In this document: in pieces, positions 1 to 8,133 of the stretch
Position numbering within the stretch: the stretch's first letter is position 1
Layout of the letters: every line of letters starts with the position of its first letter
Source: Brevibacterium renqingii
GTDB taxonomy: Bacteria > Actinomycetota > Actinomycetes > Actinomycetales > Brevibacteriaceae
Length of the DNA stretch: 64,000 bases
Assembly (NCBI RefSeq): GCF_017808105.1
Contig: NZ_JADBHF010000013.1
Span: forward strand, 61,764 to 125,763
Reading direction: 5' to 3'
Position numbers and translations under genes: made by a program
Notes under the pieces: model-generated
What the model was told of the DNA's origin: nothing
The model's database searches: none
Seen by the model: only the letters and a program-made list of their open reading frames with translations

Positions 1-24
1 CGCAGCTGAAGGGTCGGCAGACAG

Positions 25-74
25 CACGGCTGAGGGGAGGGTGAAGAACTCTCTTCACCCTCCCCTCAGCCGTG
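25..74. terminator. Perfect hairpin downstream of the malic enzyme gene
   Basis: A perfect 23-bp inverted repeat (25-47 against 52-74) encloses a 4-base loop. It lies 17 bases beyond the stop codon of the minus-strand malic enzyme gene. No clear T-run follows on the minus strand, so it may act as a strong hairpin terminator or as a shared terminator with a gene left of the window. Confidence 0.75.
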
Positions 75-91
75 TGCGGACTGACTGACCG

Positions 92-1297
92 TCAGCGCTC
101 GGTCATCGCCTCCAGCGCGGAGCGTTCGACCGCCTCGGCGACGGCCGGCGCCACACGGGAATCGAGCGCACCGGGCACGATGTAGCCGGGAGCCAGGTCA
201 TCGCCGACGAGGTCGGCGATCGCCCGGGCAGCGACGAGCTTCATGTCATCGGTGATCTCGTCGGCATCGGCGTCGAGGGCGCCGCGGAAGATTCCGGGGA
301 ACGCGAGCACATTGTTGATCTGGTTCGGGAAGTCGCTGCGGCCGGTGGCCACAACGGTCGCGTACTTCGCGGCGATGTCGGGGGCCACCTCGGGGGTGGG
401 GTTCGACAGGCCGAAGATGATCGCTTCGTCGGCCATCTTCGCCAGGTGCGCCTCGTCGATGGTGCCGCCGGAGACGCCGATGAAGGCGTCGGCTCCGTCG
501 AGGGCCTCGCCGATCCCGCCGGAGATCCCGCGCGGATTCGTGGCGGAGGCGATGGCCTGCTTGGTCTCGGACAGGTCGGATCGGCCGGATTCGACGATGC
601 CCTTGGAGTCGAGGACGACGACATCGGTGACGCCGGCGTCGGCGAGGATCTTCGCCACTGCGACGCCTGCGGCACCTGCGCCGGAGACGACGACCTTGAT
701 CGAGTCGAAGGACTTGTCGACCACGCGCAGCGCGTTCGTCAGCGCCGCGAGGACGACGACGGCGGTGCCGTGCTGGTCATCGTGCATGACCGGGATGTCG
801 AGCGCGGCCTTGACGCGGTCCTCGATCTCGAAGCAGCGCGGGGCCGAGATGTCCTCGAGATTGATCGCGCCGAAGGTCGGGGCCATGCGGATGATGGTCT
901 CGACGATCTCGTCGGTGTCGTTGGTGTCGAGCACGATCGGGATCGCGTTGAGACCCGAGAAGCTCTTGAACAGGGCGCACTTGCCCTCCATCACCGGCAG
1001 GGACGCCTGCGGCCCGATGTCGCCGAGGCCGAGCACGGCCGAACCGTCGGAGACGACCGCGACGAGGCGGCCGGTCCAGGTGTGCGTGCGAGCCAGCTGC
1101 GGCTCGTCCTTGATCGCGGTGCAGACCTTGGCCACGCCCGGCGTATAGGCGATCGAGAGATCGCGCTGAGTCTGCAGCGGGCTCGTGAGCTCGGCGGACA
1201 GTTTGCCACCCTCGTGCGCGGCGAAGATCTCCTCATCGGTGATCGGAGACTGCGAGTTCTGGTCGGAGGCGGTGGAGTTATGGGCGGTGGTCGTCAT
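92..1297 (-). CDS. NAD(P)-dependent malic enzyme (oxaloacetate-decarboxylating)
   Basis: A 401-residue cytosolic malic enzyme that converts malate to pyruvate and CO2 with reduction of NAD(P). The N-terminal domain has the family motif YTPGVAKVC with the catalytic tyrosine (about residue 52), then the GDIG and EGKCALFK segments and the HDDQHGTA metal/substrate motif. The C-terminal Rossmann domain has VSGAGAAGVAVAKI. About 400 residues is the normal length of the short bacterial form without a phosphotransacetylase tail. A GAGG ribosome-binding site lies 8 bases before the ATG. It is transcribed alone and ends at the hairpin at 25-74. Its link to the symporter at 23912 in C4-dicarboxylate use is inference. 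Cofactor preference cannot be read here. Confidence 0.95.
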   Translation of the reverse strand: MTTTAHNSTASDQNSQSPITDEEIFAAHEGGKLSAELTSPLQTQRDLSIAYTPGVAKVCTAIKDEPQLARTHTWTGRLVAVVSDGSAVLGLGDIGPQASLPVMEGKCALFKSFSGLNAIPIVLDTNDTDEIVETIIRMAPTFGAINLEDISAPRCFEIEDRVKAALDIPVMHDDQHGTAVVVLAALTNALRVVDKSFDSIKVVVSGAGAAGVAVAKILADAGVTDVVVLDSKGIVESGRSDLSETKQAIASATNPRGISGGIGEALDGADAFIGVSGGTIDEAHLAKMADEAIIFGLSNPTPEVAPDIAAKYATVVATGRSDFPNQINNVLAFPGIFRGALDADADEITDDMKLVAARAIADLVGDDLAPGYIVPGALDSRVAPAVAEAVERSALEAMTER

Positions 1298-1392
1298 GGT
1301 TGATCCTCGTGGTTGTGCGACGGCAGGGCGGTGCCGGTGCCATCGGCAGTGATCGTCGAAGCGCCGAGGCCCGTGTGGGTGCGTCGACAGCA

Positions 1393-1432
1393 GAGCTCGA
1401 ATGAGCTCGAATGAACTCGAATGAGCTCGTCG
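1393..1432. repeat. 10-bp tandem repeat upstream of the malic enzyme gene
   Basis: Nearly four copies of gagctcgaat stand head to tail (1393, 1403, 1413 with one change, and 1423 diverging at its end). A related 14-base element, gagYtcgtcgacgg, occurs at 1423 and again at 1451. They lie about 100-170 bases upstream of the malic enzyme start, where regulator sites could be. Confidence 0.7.
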
Positions 1433-1753
1433 ACGGTGACGAACCGGAATGAGTTCGTCGACGGCGGTCGGAACGAAGAACTGGTCACCAGTGAAGGATG
1501 ATCGGTGACGTCTGCGCGTCCCGTGGTGCAGACCCTAGGTGAAGGGCGCCGCGGTTGCGCGCTGTGCGGATACGGCTCGCATGGGGCGAGTACCGACCTC
1601 ATGGGTCGCATCCGGCAACCCGATCAGCATAACCGATGACCTCCCTCATTTCACGCGAAAATTCGCTTAAATCGAGGCCGCATGTCCGCTGAGGTGGCAT
1701 GTTCTGCAGACCTTTCGCCGAGGCGGCTCCCCGCTTCCCGTTCCCCGTGGCAG

Positions 1754-1814
1754 TTCCTTGTGTCGGTCTTTGTGTCGGGTTCTGTGCCGGTTCCTGTGTC
1801 GGTTCCTGTGTCAG
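1754..1814. repeat. Degenerate 12-bp tandem repeat
   Basis: About five imperfect copies of ttcctgtgtcgg lie in the gap before the HNH endonuclease gene. Short reading frames across it translate to monotonous Val/Ser/Pro or Gly/Cys strings and are not taken as genes. Confidence 0.6.
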
Positions 1815-1992
1815 TGGCGGATGCGAGGATGATCAGAGAACGAAAGCACAGTTCATACGAAATCGAGAAATATTCGAATCTATTTTATTTTTGCTATGGC
1901 CACTGGCTTTTTGATCGTGTATCATGATGCTAAGAGCTTTTCAAATCAGCCACACTACTCCGACAACGAGGTCCGAGGCAGGTGAGAACAAC

Positions 1993-4566
1993 ATGAAGGG
2001 CACCACTACCCGGTCGGCTCCGCCGCGGGCCGGCAAGCCGGGAGCGACGAAGCCGTCACCGCGCTATGCCATCCGCTTCGAATCGAACATGACCCGATTC
2101 GCGGAGGTCGCGACAGCCTCGGATCGTGCCCATTTCGCGGTCCTCGAGTCAGCTGCCGGAGTGGTGCTCGAGCAGATCTTCCTCAACCTCGAGTTCTCAG
2201 TGCCCGAGGGCTCCGAACCTTTCCGTTGCGAGACGATCGCAGGAACTCTGGCCCGTCGAGACGGGGAAGCAGAGGGAGACATCGAGGCCCGTCGCAGCGG
2301 AACCGACCGTCAAGCCGCCAGCGACCGTCCGGCCGGCAGCGGCCGAACCGTCAGTCAGACTGCCGAGACGACTTCCTCGTCTCTCGTGCCCTACGACGAA
2401 GAGTTCGCTCGTGCCCAGAAGAAGGAGGCCGCAGAGTCCGCTCGACGCTTGCTTCCGGAGTTTCCCGAGTTCGATCCCCACACGTGTTTTGCGACGTGGG
2501 TCTACGACAACGTCGAACCCGAAGACCTGGTCGAGATCTCGACCGCGCTCGGCACCAACACCCCTCGCACCTATCGGCAGCTGTCAGCGGCGATGACGAT
2601 CCTCTACGGCCTCCCCCGTTTCGCCGACCGCGTCCGTCGTGGCCAATTCACTCAGGCTCATATCGACGTCGTCTCCCAGCTGTGCCGCAATCTTGCATTC
2701 CAGCACCTTCCCGACGTCGACTCGTTCCTGGCCACTAAGCGGGCCGATATCACTTGCGAGACTCTGCGCAGGGCACTGCAGAAGATGATCAGCCTGCTCG
2801 TACCTCCGACCGACCTGACCGAGATCGCCACGAAGCGTCGTCGGGTCGATGTCGAAGGCAGCAAAGACGGCTCGGCCTGCCTCATCGTAAGCGGTCCCTC
2901 GGCGGAGATCTACTCCTGCTACAACCGCATCCGCGCCATGGCACGCGCTGTCCATGGGAAGAACACGACGACGTTCAATCTGCCGTCCGGGATGGAGCTG
3001 AACGACGATCGGACCATCGACCAGCTCCAGTACGACCTGCTGATCAGGCCGGTCCCCGAACTGAGCGTCAAAGTCCTCTCGGTCGACCCGATCACAGGCA
3101 TCCGAACCACCCGCGAAGCTCCACTGCTCGATGCCGACGGGGAAATGGTTCCCGGAGTCGATTCCGACGCCGGTCTTGAGGACTTCGCCGAAACAGTGGC
3201 AAGGAAATCAACGAGTTCGGGATCGGCTGGTGGCTCGCCCACGATCTCAGGATCGCCTCGGGTCGCACCCACGAGTCCAGGAACGCCCCCAGTCGCACCC
3301 ACGAGTCCGGGCGGAATGCCCAGGCAGCACCCGGCGGACGTCGAACAGTCCGACGACTGCGCTGCCGGCTCTGCGTTCCGCCCGGACTCCGAGGACAACC
3401 TCGGTCCCGTGGAGTATTGGGTGAAGCTGCGGATGCCGACCAGTCAGTGGTGGCTGTCGCAGCAGGCCGCCACCGTCGCAACCGTTCCTTTCCTCACCCT
3501 GACCGGTGACTCGGAGCTGCCGGGCACTTTGGCCGACGGCTCGCCGATTCCCGCCGAGGTGGCCCGCACGATCGCTGGTCGTTCGAAGACCATCCAGAGG
3601 ATCCTCACCGACCCCGCCACCGGAACCCCGATCGATGCGAAGGCCACGAGCTATCCGGTTCCGAAGGATCTGCGGAAGACTTTGGTAGAGCAGTGGAACA
3701 ACTGCACCGTTCCCGGTTGCCAGCGCACAGCGGAGAAGTCTGAGATGGACCATGTCATCCCGTTCTTCCACCTCGACCCTCTCAAAGGAGGGCTCACTCG
3801 GTTTGGCAACCTCCACCCGCTGTGCAAAAAACATCATGCGCTCAAGACTGCCGGTCGCCTGGGGGTCACTATGCCTGATTCCTGGCAGCTCGACTACGAC
3901 TTCCGGCACGGAATCTCCACCACGGTGTCGCCTCCCGACCAGCCGATCAATATCGCTCAAGCTCTGGAATTCGCAGCCCTGGCCGACATGCGCCCTGAGC
4001 GTTGGCGGCTGCCCGAGCAGATGGCCCCGCCTCCCCCGATGGTGCTCGAACTCATGCCTGGTGAATCGTTGATTCGCCAGCGCGACGAGGCCAAGCGCCT
4101 CGCGGAGGAACGGGAAGCCCGGAATCGACGACTGTCACAGGCGCTCCAGGATCAGCGCACAGCACGACAGCGGAGGATGGTGCAGCGATCTCTCGATTGG
4201 GAGAATGCCGTATTCCAGCTCTGCCTCCCACCCGGTTCCGATGCGTCATCGATGAAACAGCTGACCGGCAACCGCTACTTCGCCGAATTCACAGAACGCA
4301 TGCGCCGTAAGAGTCGAAACAAGACTGGCACATCTGCGTCTGCCAAGTCCGCAGCCCGAGACCTCTCAACCGACAGCAGCACGACTGACACAACTGCGTC
4401 CGGCACACCCACAACCGCTGACCGTGAAGGCGGCGCTCGCGAAGGAGACAACAGCCGCTCCCGCCGAGGCGTCGGCTCAGGAGCCAACGACCCCTGGGAC
4501 GCTCGTTACACCGGTAACCAAGTGAACTGGGATCGCGACCTCGAAGTCGATCCGCCGCCGTTCTGA
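1993..4566 (+). CDS. DUF222 / HNH endonuclease family protein (13E12-like)
   Basis: An 857-residue protein of the DUF222-HNH family common in actinobacteria and often multicopy. The N-terminal helical DUF222 region covers roughly residues 30-350. A Ser/Pro/Gly-rich linker with a repeated VAPTSPG unit lies around residues 415-450. The HNH domain is at about 570-615, with CTVPGC, DHVIPF, the LHPLC segment and the KKHHALK end carrying the metal-binding histidines. The tail is charged, low-complexity and probably disordered. The ATG at 1993 is preferred because GGTGAG precedes it; an in-frame ATG at 1924 exists but lacks a site. The cellular role of these proteins is unknown; nuclease activity is inferred from the motif. 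Confidence 0.88.
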   Translation: MKGTTTRSAPPRAGKPGATKPSPRYAIRFESNMTRFAEVATASDRAHFAVLESAAGVVLEQIFLNLEFSVPEGSEPFRCETIAGTLARRDGEAEGDIEARRSGTDRQAASDRPAGSGRTVSQTAETTSSSLVPYDEEFARAQKKEAAESARRLLPEFPEFDPHTCFATWVYDNVEPEDLVEISTALGTNTPRTYRQLSAAMTILYGLPRFADRVRRGQFTQAHIDVVSQLCRNLAFQHLPDVDSFLATKRADITCETLRRALQKMISLLVPPTDLTEIATKRRRVDVEGSKDGSACLIVSGPSAEIYSCYNRIRAMARAVHGKNTTTFNLPSGMELNDDRTIDQLQYDLLIRPVPELSVKVLSVDPITGIRTTREAPLLDADGEMVPGVDSDAGLEDFAETVARKSTSSGSAGGSPTISGSPRVAPTSPGTPPVAPTSPGGMPRQHPADVEQSDDCAAGSAFRPDSEDNLGPVEYWVKLRMPTSQWWLSQQAATVATVPFLTLTGDSELPGTLADGSPIPAEVARTIAGRSKTIQRILTDPATGTPIDAKATSYPVPKDLRKTLVEQWNNCTVPGCQRTAEKSEMDHVIPFFHLDPLKGGLTRFGNLHPLCKKHHALKTAGRLGVTMPDSWQLDYDFRHGISTTVSPPDQPINIAQALEFAALADMRPERWRLPEQMAPPPPMVLELMPGESLIRQRDEAKRLAEEREARNRRLSQALQDQRTARQRRMVQRSLDWENAVFQLCLPPGSDASSMKQLTGNRYFAEFTERMRRKSRNKTGTSASAKSAARDLSTDSSTTDTTASGTPTTADREGGAREGDNSRSRRGVGSGANDPWDARYTGNQVNWDRDLEVDPPPF

Positions 4567-4773
4567 TCACGTATACGAACCCGACAAACCATCCTTCCCC
4601 CTCTCGGACCGCGCATCGCTTCCCGGCGCACATAACCCTTCGAAAACCGTGCTTTCCTTCCCCGCCCGACACTCTCCGGACAATCCGGCACTGATCGTCG
4701 AAACGGGTTAGGCTCGCTGATGGAGCGGGCGCGGCCCGCCTTCTCTTATGTTTTTCCTCAGCAGGAGTGGAAT

Positions 4774-5427
4774 ATGGGCGTGCTCTTTCTGGTCCGACAC
4801 GGACAGGCCTCATTCGGCACCGACGACTACGACCGCCTGTCCGACCTCGGCAAAGAGCAGAGCCGCATCACAGGCAGCCACCTCGGCGCGCAGAGTGTGC
4901 ATCCCGTTCGCATCGTCCACGGTCAGATGCTGCGTCAACGACAGACCGCTGCGGGCGTCGTCGAGGGCCTCGGGCTTCAGCTGGAGACCGATATCGACCC
5001 CGGGTGGAACGAGTTCAGCGCCTGGGAGCTCACGGGCGCGCTGGGCAAGACGGATCCTCGTGCGAAGCACGATTCGAAGATCTTCCAGACCGAGCTGGAA
5101 CGCGGCTGCGCCCGTTGGGCCAGCGGTGACTTCGACACGGAGTACGGGGAGACGTTCTCTGAGTTCACCGACCGAGTCGACGGCGCGCTCGAGAAGGCAT
5201 TCGCGACGATGAGCTCGGGTGAGGCGACGATCGTCGTCTCGAGCGCCGGAGCGATCTCCTGGACGGCGGCTCGGCTGCTCGGCGGGGGCTTCGACCAGTG
5301 GATGGCGTTCAACCGGGTGACCATCAACACCGGCATCACGAAGATCATCACCGGGCGCAACGGCACCAGCCTCATCTCCTTCAACGACCACGGGCACCTT
5401 CCGCCGGCCGACGTCACGTACCGGTGA
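4774..5427 (+). CDS. Histidine phosphatase superfamily protein
   Basis: A 217-residue cytosolic branch-1 histidine phosphatase (phosphoglycerate-mutase fold). The phosphoacceptor motif LVRHGQASFG is at residues 5-14, followed by YDRLSDLG. The usual second catalytic histidine region (V-x-H-G-G) reads VVSSAGAI, so that histidine is replaced; this fits the RHGQASFG subfamily, in which a serine-containing motif is typical from memory. The ATG at 4774 has AGGAG about 10 bases upstream, so an upstream in-frame ATG at 4720 is not used. It ends before the bidirectional hairpin at 5495. Substrate unknown. Confidence 0.88.
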   Translation: MGVLFLVRHGQASFGTDDYDRLSDLGKEQSRITGSHLGAQSVHPVRIVHGQMLRQRQTAAGVVEGLGLQLETDIDPGWNEFSAWELTGALGKTDPRAKHDSKIFQTELERGCARWASGDFDTEYGETFSEFTDRVDGALEKAFATMSSGEATIVVSSAGAISWTAARLLGGGFDQWMAFNRVTINTGITKIITGRNGTSLISFNDHGHLPPADVTYR

Positions 5428-5494
5428 GCCGGCTTCGCCGATCCGCCTGACCGACCTGCGTCGTTGATTTTCGGCGCCACTGTCGACAAACGCC

Positions 5495-5528
5495 AGAGGC
5501 GGAGCCGATGTGGTTCGGCTCCGCCTCT
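5495..5528. terminator. Bidirectional terminator hairpin
   Basis: A perfect 14-bp stem (5495-5508 against 5515-5528) with a 6-base loop, GC-rich and followed by gttta on the plus strand. It lies between the plus-strand phosphatase gene and the minus-strand surface-protein gene. If the surface protein is read through to its sorting signal, the gene ends at 5554, just before this hairpin. That supports 5554 as the original end of that gene. Confidence 0.85.
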
Positions 5529-5553
5529 GTTTACGTCTCACGCTCGCGCATCA

Positions 5554-5874
5554 TCACATCTGGGCGGTCTTCCGCCGCCGCGACACGAGGACAGCAGCGA
5601 TTCCACCAATGATGAGGACCACACCGAGGAGGCCGAACGTCACTGTCCCCGCGGCGCCTGTCCTCGGCAGTCGATCGCCGTCACTGCCGCGATCGTTTCC
5701 GTCGGTGTCGCTCGCAGATCCAGCGGCTGAGGTGCCGTCGCCGGCGGTCGCGCTCGACGCAGCGGCATCCGCGTCGATCGTGCCCGACGCAGCATCATCC
5801 GCATCGGAGCTCGTCGCAGCCGACCCGTTCGAGTGATCAGCATCCGAATCCGTGGTCGCGGAGTCATCGCCGTT
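5554..5874 (-). pseudogene. Detached LPXTG cell-wall sorting signal of the VWA/SpaA protein
   Basis: Reading on past the amber codon at 5875-5877 in the same frame gives 106 more codons. First come about 69 residues of Asp/Ser/Ala-rich spacer of the same style as the preceding tail. Then LPRTG, with its first codon at 5670-5668, a hydrophobic stretch of about 20 residues (FGLLGVVLIIGGIAAVLV), the basic end SRRRKTAQM, and a TGA stop at 5556-5554. This is a complete sortase sorting signal. The match in frame, composition and order shows that it belonged to the upstream gene, which is now separated from it by one stop codon. Confidence 0.9.
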
Positions 5875-7632
5875 CTAGTTCGCCGAGGTTGAGCTAGTGG
5901 CATCCGGATTCATCGACGAGTCCGCGTCAGGATTCTTCGAAGAGTCCGCATCAGGGTCGGCCGAGGAGCCTACGTCCGAGTCCTTCGACGCGTCGTCCTT
6001 TCCATTCGGATCAGTCGAGGCATCGTCCTCGCCCTCGGGATCCTTGGACGCGTCGTCCTCTCCAGTCGGGTCGGTCGAGGCGTCGTCGTCGCCCTCGGAA
6101 TCCTTCGAACCATCGTCTTCACCAGTCGGGTCAGGCGAGGCGTCGTCGTCGCCCTCGGGATCATTCGAGGCATCATCTTCGCCGTCGGGACCCGCTGAGG
6201 CGCCGGCATCCGGATCACCGGCACCGACGTCCTTCTTGTTGACCACGTCGGAGAACGTCGCCTTCCGCTTCTCACCGTTGATCGTCACGGTCTGCGACTC
6301 GTCCGAGAGCACGTATCCATCGGGAGCGCTGGTCTCCTTCACGGTGTAATCGCCCCAGGCCAGATCCGTGACTTCGAACCGGCCGGCAGCCTCATCGGCG
6401 TCATGCTCTCCGTTGTCGGCCACGACGAAGTCCTTGCCGTCCGGCCCCGTGAGAGTGAACTCCGCTCCGGCGAGCGCCTTCCCGTCTTCGTCGACCTTCT
6501 TCCAGCTCAGCGCCCCAGGAATCTGCTCGTTGACGATCCGGCAGGCGATGATCGCGTCGGTGTCGACCGCCTCGGTGAGTTCGAATCCATCGGCGATGTT
6601 CCTGGTGCCGACTTTGCGTCCATCCGCGGTGCACACCGCGTTCGATCCGGCCTGCTGCTGCAGCCGGTAGCCTTCCTGCTGCTTCTCCGTGGCCTGCACG
6701 CCTTCGGCCGGCGTCTTCAGTTTGAAGCTCACCGTCCCGTCAGCGCTGGTGGTCTTCTCGACTCCGTCCACAGAGTCCGGGGACGAGATCGTCCAGCCCT
6801 CACCTGGGAACTTCGCAGTCGTCTTTCCGTGCTCCCCGACTCCGGGGTCGATGAGTTTCGTGACGTTGAGAGTTCCGCGGCAGCTCTTCGTGGCGATCTC
6901 ACGGAGCTGTTCGGTCAGCACGGAGTAGTCGGAGACCACGTAGTAGTCCTCGCCTGCGGTCTGACCGGAGACCAGCTTGATGTTGGCCTCGTTGATCTCG
7001 CTGCCCACCCCCAAGCCGACGATCTTGGTTCCCTGCGACTTCAGCGCGTTCGCCGACTCGATGGCCTTGTCGATGTCGATCTGGTCGGTCCGCGTACCGC
7101 GGTCGGTGTTGCCCCGCTCGGATCCCGGCACTCCGTAGGCTGTGGGTTTGCCGTCGGTGACGAACAGGACCAGATCGTGGTCCGTTCCGTCGAGCTGTCC
7201 GAGTCCGCGGTCCCAGTTCGTGCCGCCTGAGTCCTGCGGCACTCGCCGGAGCGAGTCGATCCGCTCGTTGAGCGCGTTCACGGAATCGGTGGTGGCGACG
7301 GACGTACTGGCGATCGGCTCGTTGGTGCCATCGGGGCCGAAGGTTGCGAAGGAGTTGACAGACACCCTGCTCGGGGTTCCGGCGAGACCGCCGGCGACGG
7401 CCTTCGCGGCCGCCTTCGAATCAGCGACATCGCGATCGGACAGAGAGTTCGACAGGTCGAGGACGACGCCGATATCGAGGCCGCACCTGTCTGCCAATGA
7501 GGGGTTCGGCTGGGGTTCGGGCGCAGCCTGCGCAGGTGCGACGGCAGCGCCGAGGAAGGCGAACGAGGCAAGGACGGACGATGCGAGGATCGCCGCCCCG
7601 TGCTTCGTCAGAGGATGTCGCGGTAGAGACAA
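5875..7632 (-). CDS. VWA-domain, SpaA-like surface protein, cut off before its LPXTG anchor
   Basis: A 585-residue exported protein. It has a signal peptide (residues 1 to about 37, ending AQA), a von Willebrand A domain at about 48-225 with the metal-site motif DLSNSLS and FVTDGKPT, and a SpaA/Cna-B-type domain at about 375-465 (SWKKVDEDGKALAGAEFTL, YTVKETSAPDGY). A long Asp/Ser/Pro repeat tail follows. It starts at TTG 7632-7630, with AAGGAG seven bases upstream; no nearby ATG fits. Translation ends at TAG 5877-5875, while the same frame continues to a full LPRTG sorting signal. As written the product would be secreted instead of wall-anchored. It is probably an adhesin or pilin-like tip protein. 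The lesion could be real, a read error, or read through. Confidence 0.88.
   Translation of the reverse strand: MSLPRHPLTKHGAAILASSVLASFAFLGAAVAPAQAAPEPQPNPSLADRCGLDIGVVLDLSNSLSDRDVADSKAAAKAVAGGLAGTPSRVSVNSFATFGPDGTNEPIASTSVATTDSVNALNERIDSLRRVPQDSGGTNWDRGLGQLDGTDHDLVLFVTDGKPTAYGVPGSERGNTDRGTRTDQIDIDKAIESANALKSQGTKIVGLGVGSEINEANIKLVSGQTAGEDYYVVSDYSVLTEQLREIATKSCRGTLNVTKLIDPGVGEHGKTTAKFPGEGWTISSPDSVDGVEKTTSADGTVSFKLKTPAEGVQATEKQQEGYRLQQQAGSNAVCTADGRKVGTRNIADGFELTEAVDTDAIIACRIVNEQIPGALSWKKVDEDGKALAGAEFTLTGPDGKDFVVADNGEHDADEAAGRFEVTDLAWGDYTVKETSAPDGYVLSDESQTVTINGEKRKATFSDVVNKKDVGAGDPDAGASAGPDGEDDASNDPEGDDDASPDPTGEDDGSKDSEGDDDASTDPTGEDDASKDPEGEDDASTDPNGKDDASKDSDVGSSADPDADSSKNPDADSSMNPDATSSTSAN
5981..6160 (-). 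repeat. Three 60-bp in-frame repeats encoding a 20-residue Asp-rich unit
   Basis: Units at 5981-6040, 6041-6100 and 6101-6160, with a partial unit after 6161, encode alternating DDAS and DP(T/N)GxDD blocks. They form part of the stalk between the SpaA domain and the wall anchor. Repeats of this kind expand and contract easily, which could change the length of the stalk. Confidence 0.85.
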
Positions 7633-8133
7633 GGGGATGCTCCTTCAGAAAGGGCCCACCGACTGCACGTTCGTTGAACGACAGGCGAGGGGATGCACTG
7701 ACGATGGCGGGTTGAGGCGGCCCTGCAGCCACGTGGTTCCGCAGGGCCGTCTCGGATGAGTCCGGGACTCGGAGGGGACCCGAATAGGCGGCTGTGCAAC
7801 CGCCGGCTCGGGCGTGGAGCGGCCTTGGGTCTTGACCTCTCCACAGATTGAGACCCGCGTGCGGCTGCTTTCGTTCGCGAGTTCCGAAAGTTTTTCTCCA
7901 CAGCACGGAAACACCGAGTCGCTCCTGCTCCCCCGGCCGACATTCCCCCGGTCCCGGCCGACGTTTCGCCCTTGTTCCGTCGAGCCGCGAGTGTTTGGGA
8001 CGCCGAGAACTTCTCCTGTAGAGTTTCAGCACTCCCCCGAAATGCCCCGAACTGTTCCCCGAATCACAGTTGAGGTCCCCATCATGCATATTCAACAGCG
8101 ACGTCCGTGCCCCTCCCCCGAGGCGCTGAGCCG
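7633..8133. promoter_or_regulatory. Divergent upstream region of the surface protein and sigma factor genes
   Basis: About 500 bases separate two divergent starts (TTG at 7632 and ATG at 8134). No gene is supported here. The AAGGAG site for the surface protein lies just right of 7632. An ECF-type -35-like ggaaac stands near 7905, but no matching -10 is clear, so no promoter is claimed. Confidence 0.4.

Larger units (their letters stand above)
1298..1992. other. Intergenic region between malic enzyme and HNH genes
   Basis: Nearly 700 bases without a supportable gene. It holds the two short tandem-repeat tracts at 1393 and 1754. From about 1850 to 1960 the sequence turns clearly AT-rich, which fits the promoter region of the HNH endonuclease gene. 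No tRNA or conserved RNA was recognised. Confidence 0.5.

Noticed and set aside
446..1303. 285-codon open frame opposite the malic enzyme gene
   Set aside because: Antisense shadow with repetitive Asp/Arg/Gly content; the malic enzyme frame has all catalytic motifs.
1682..1927. Short plus-strand reading frames before the HNH gene
   Set aside because: They translate the tandem repeat at 1754 as monotonous Val/Ser/Pro or Gly/Cys and have no ribosome-binding site.
5495..5528. Hairpin as a mobile-element end or attachment site
   Set aside because: No second copy or target duplication nearby; position between two gene ends fits a terminator.
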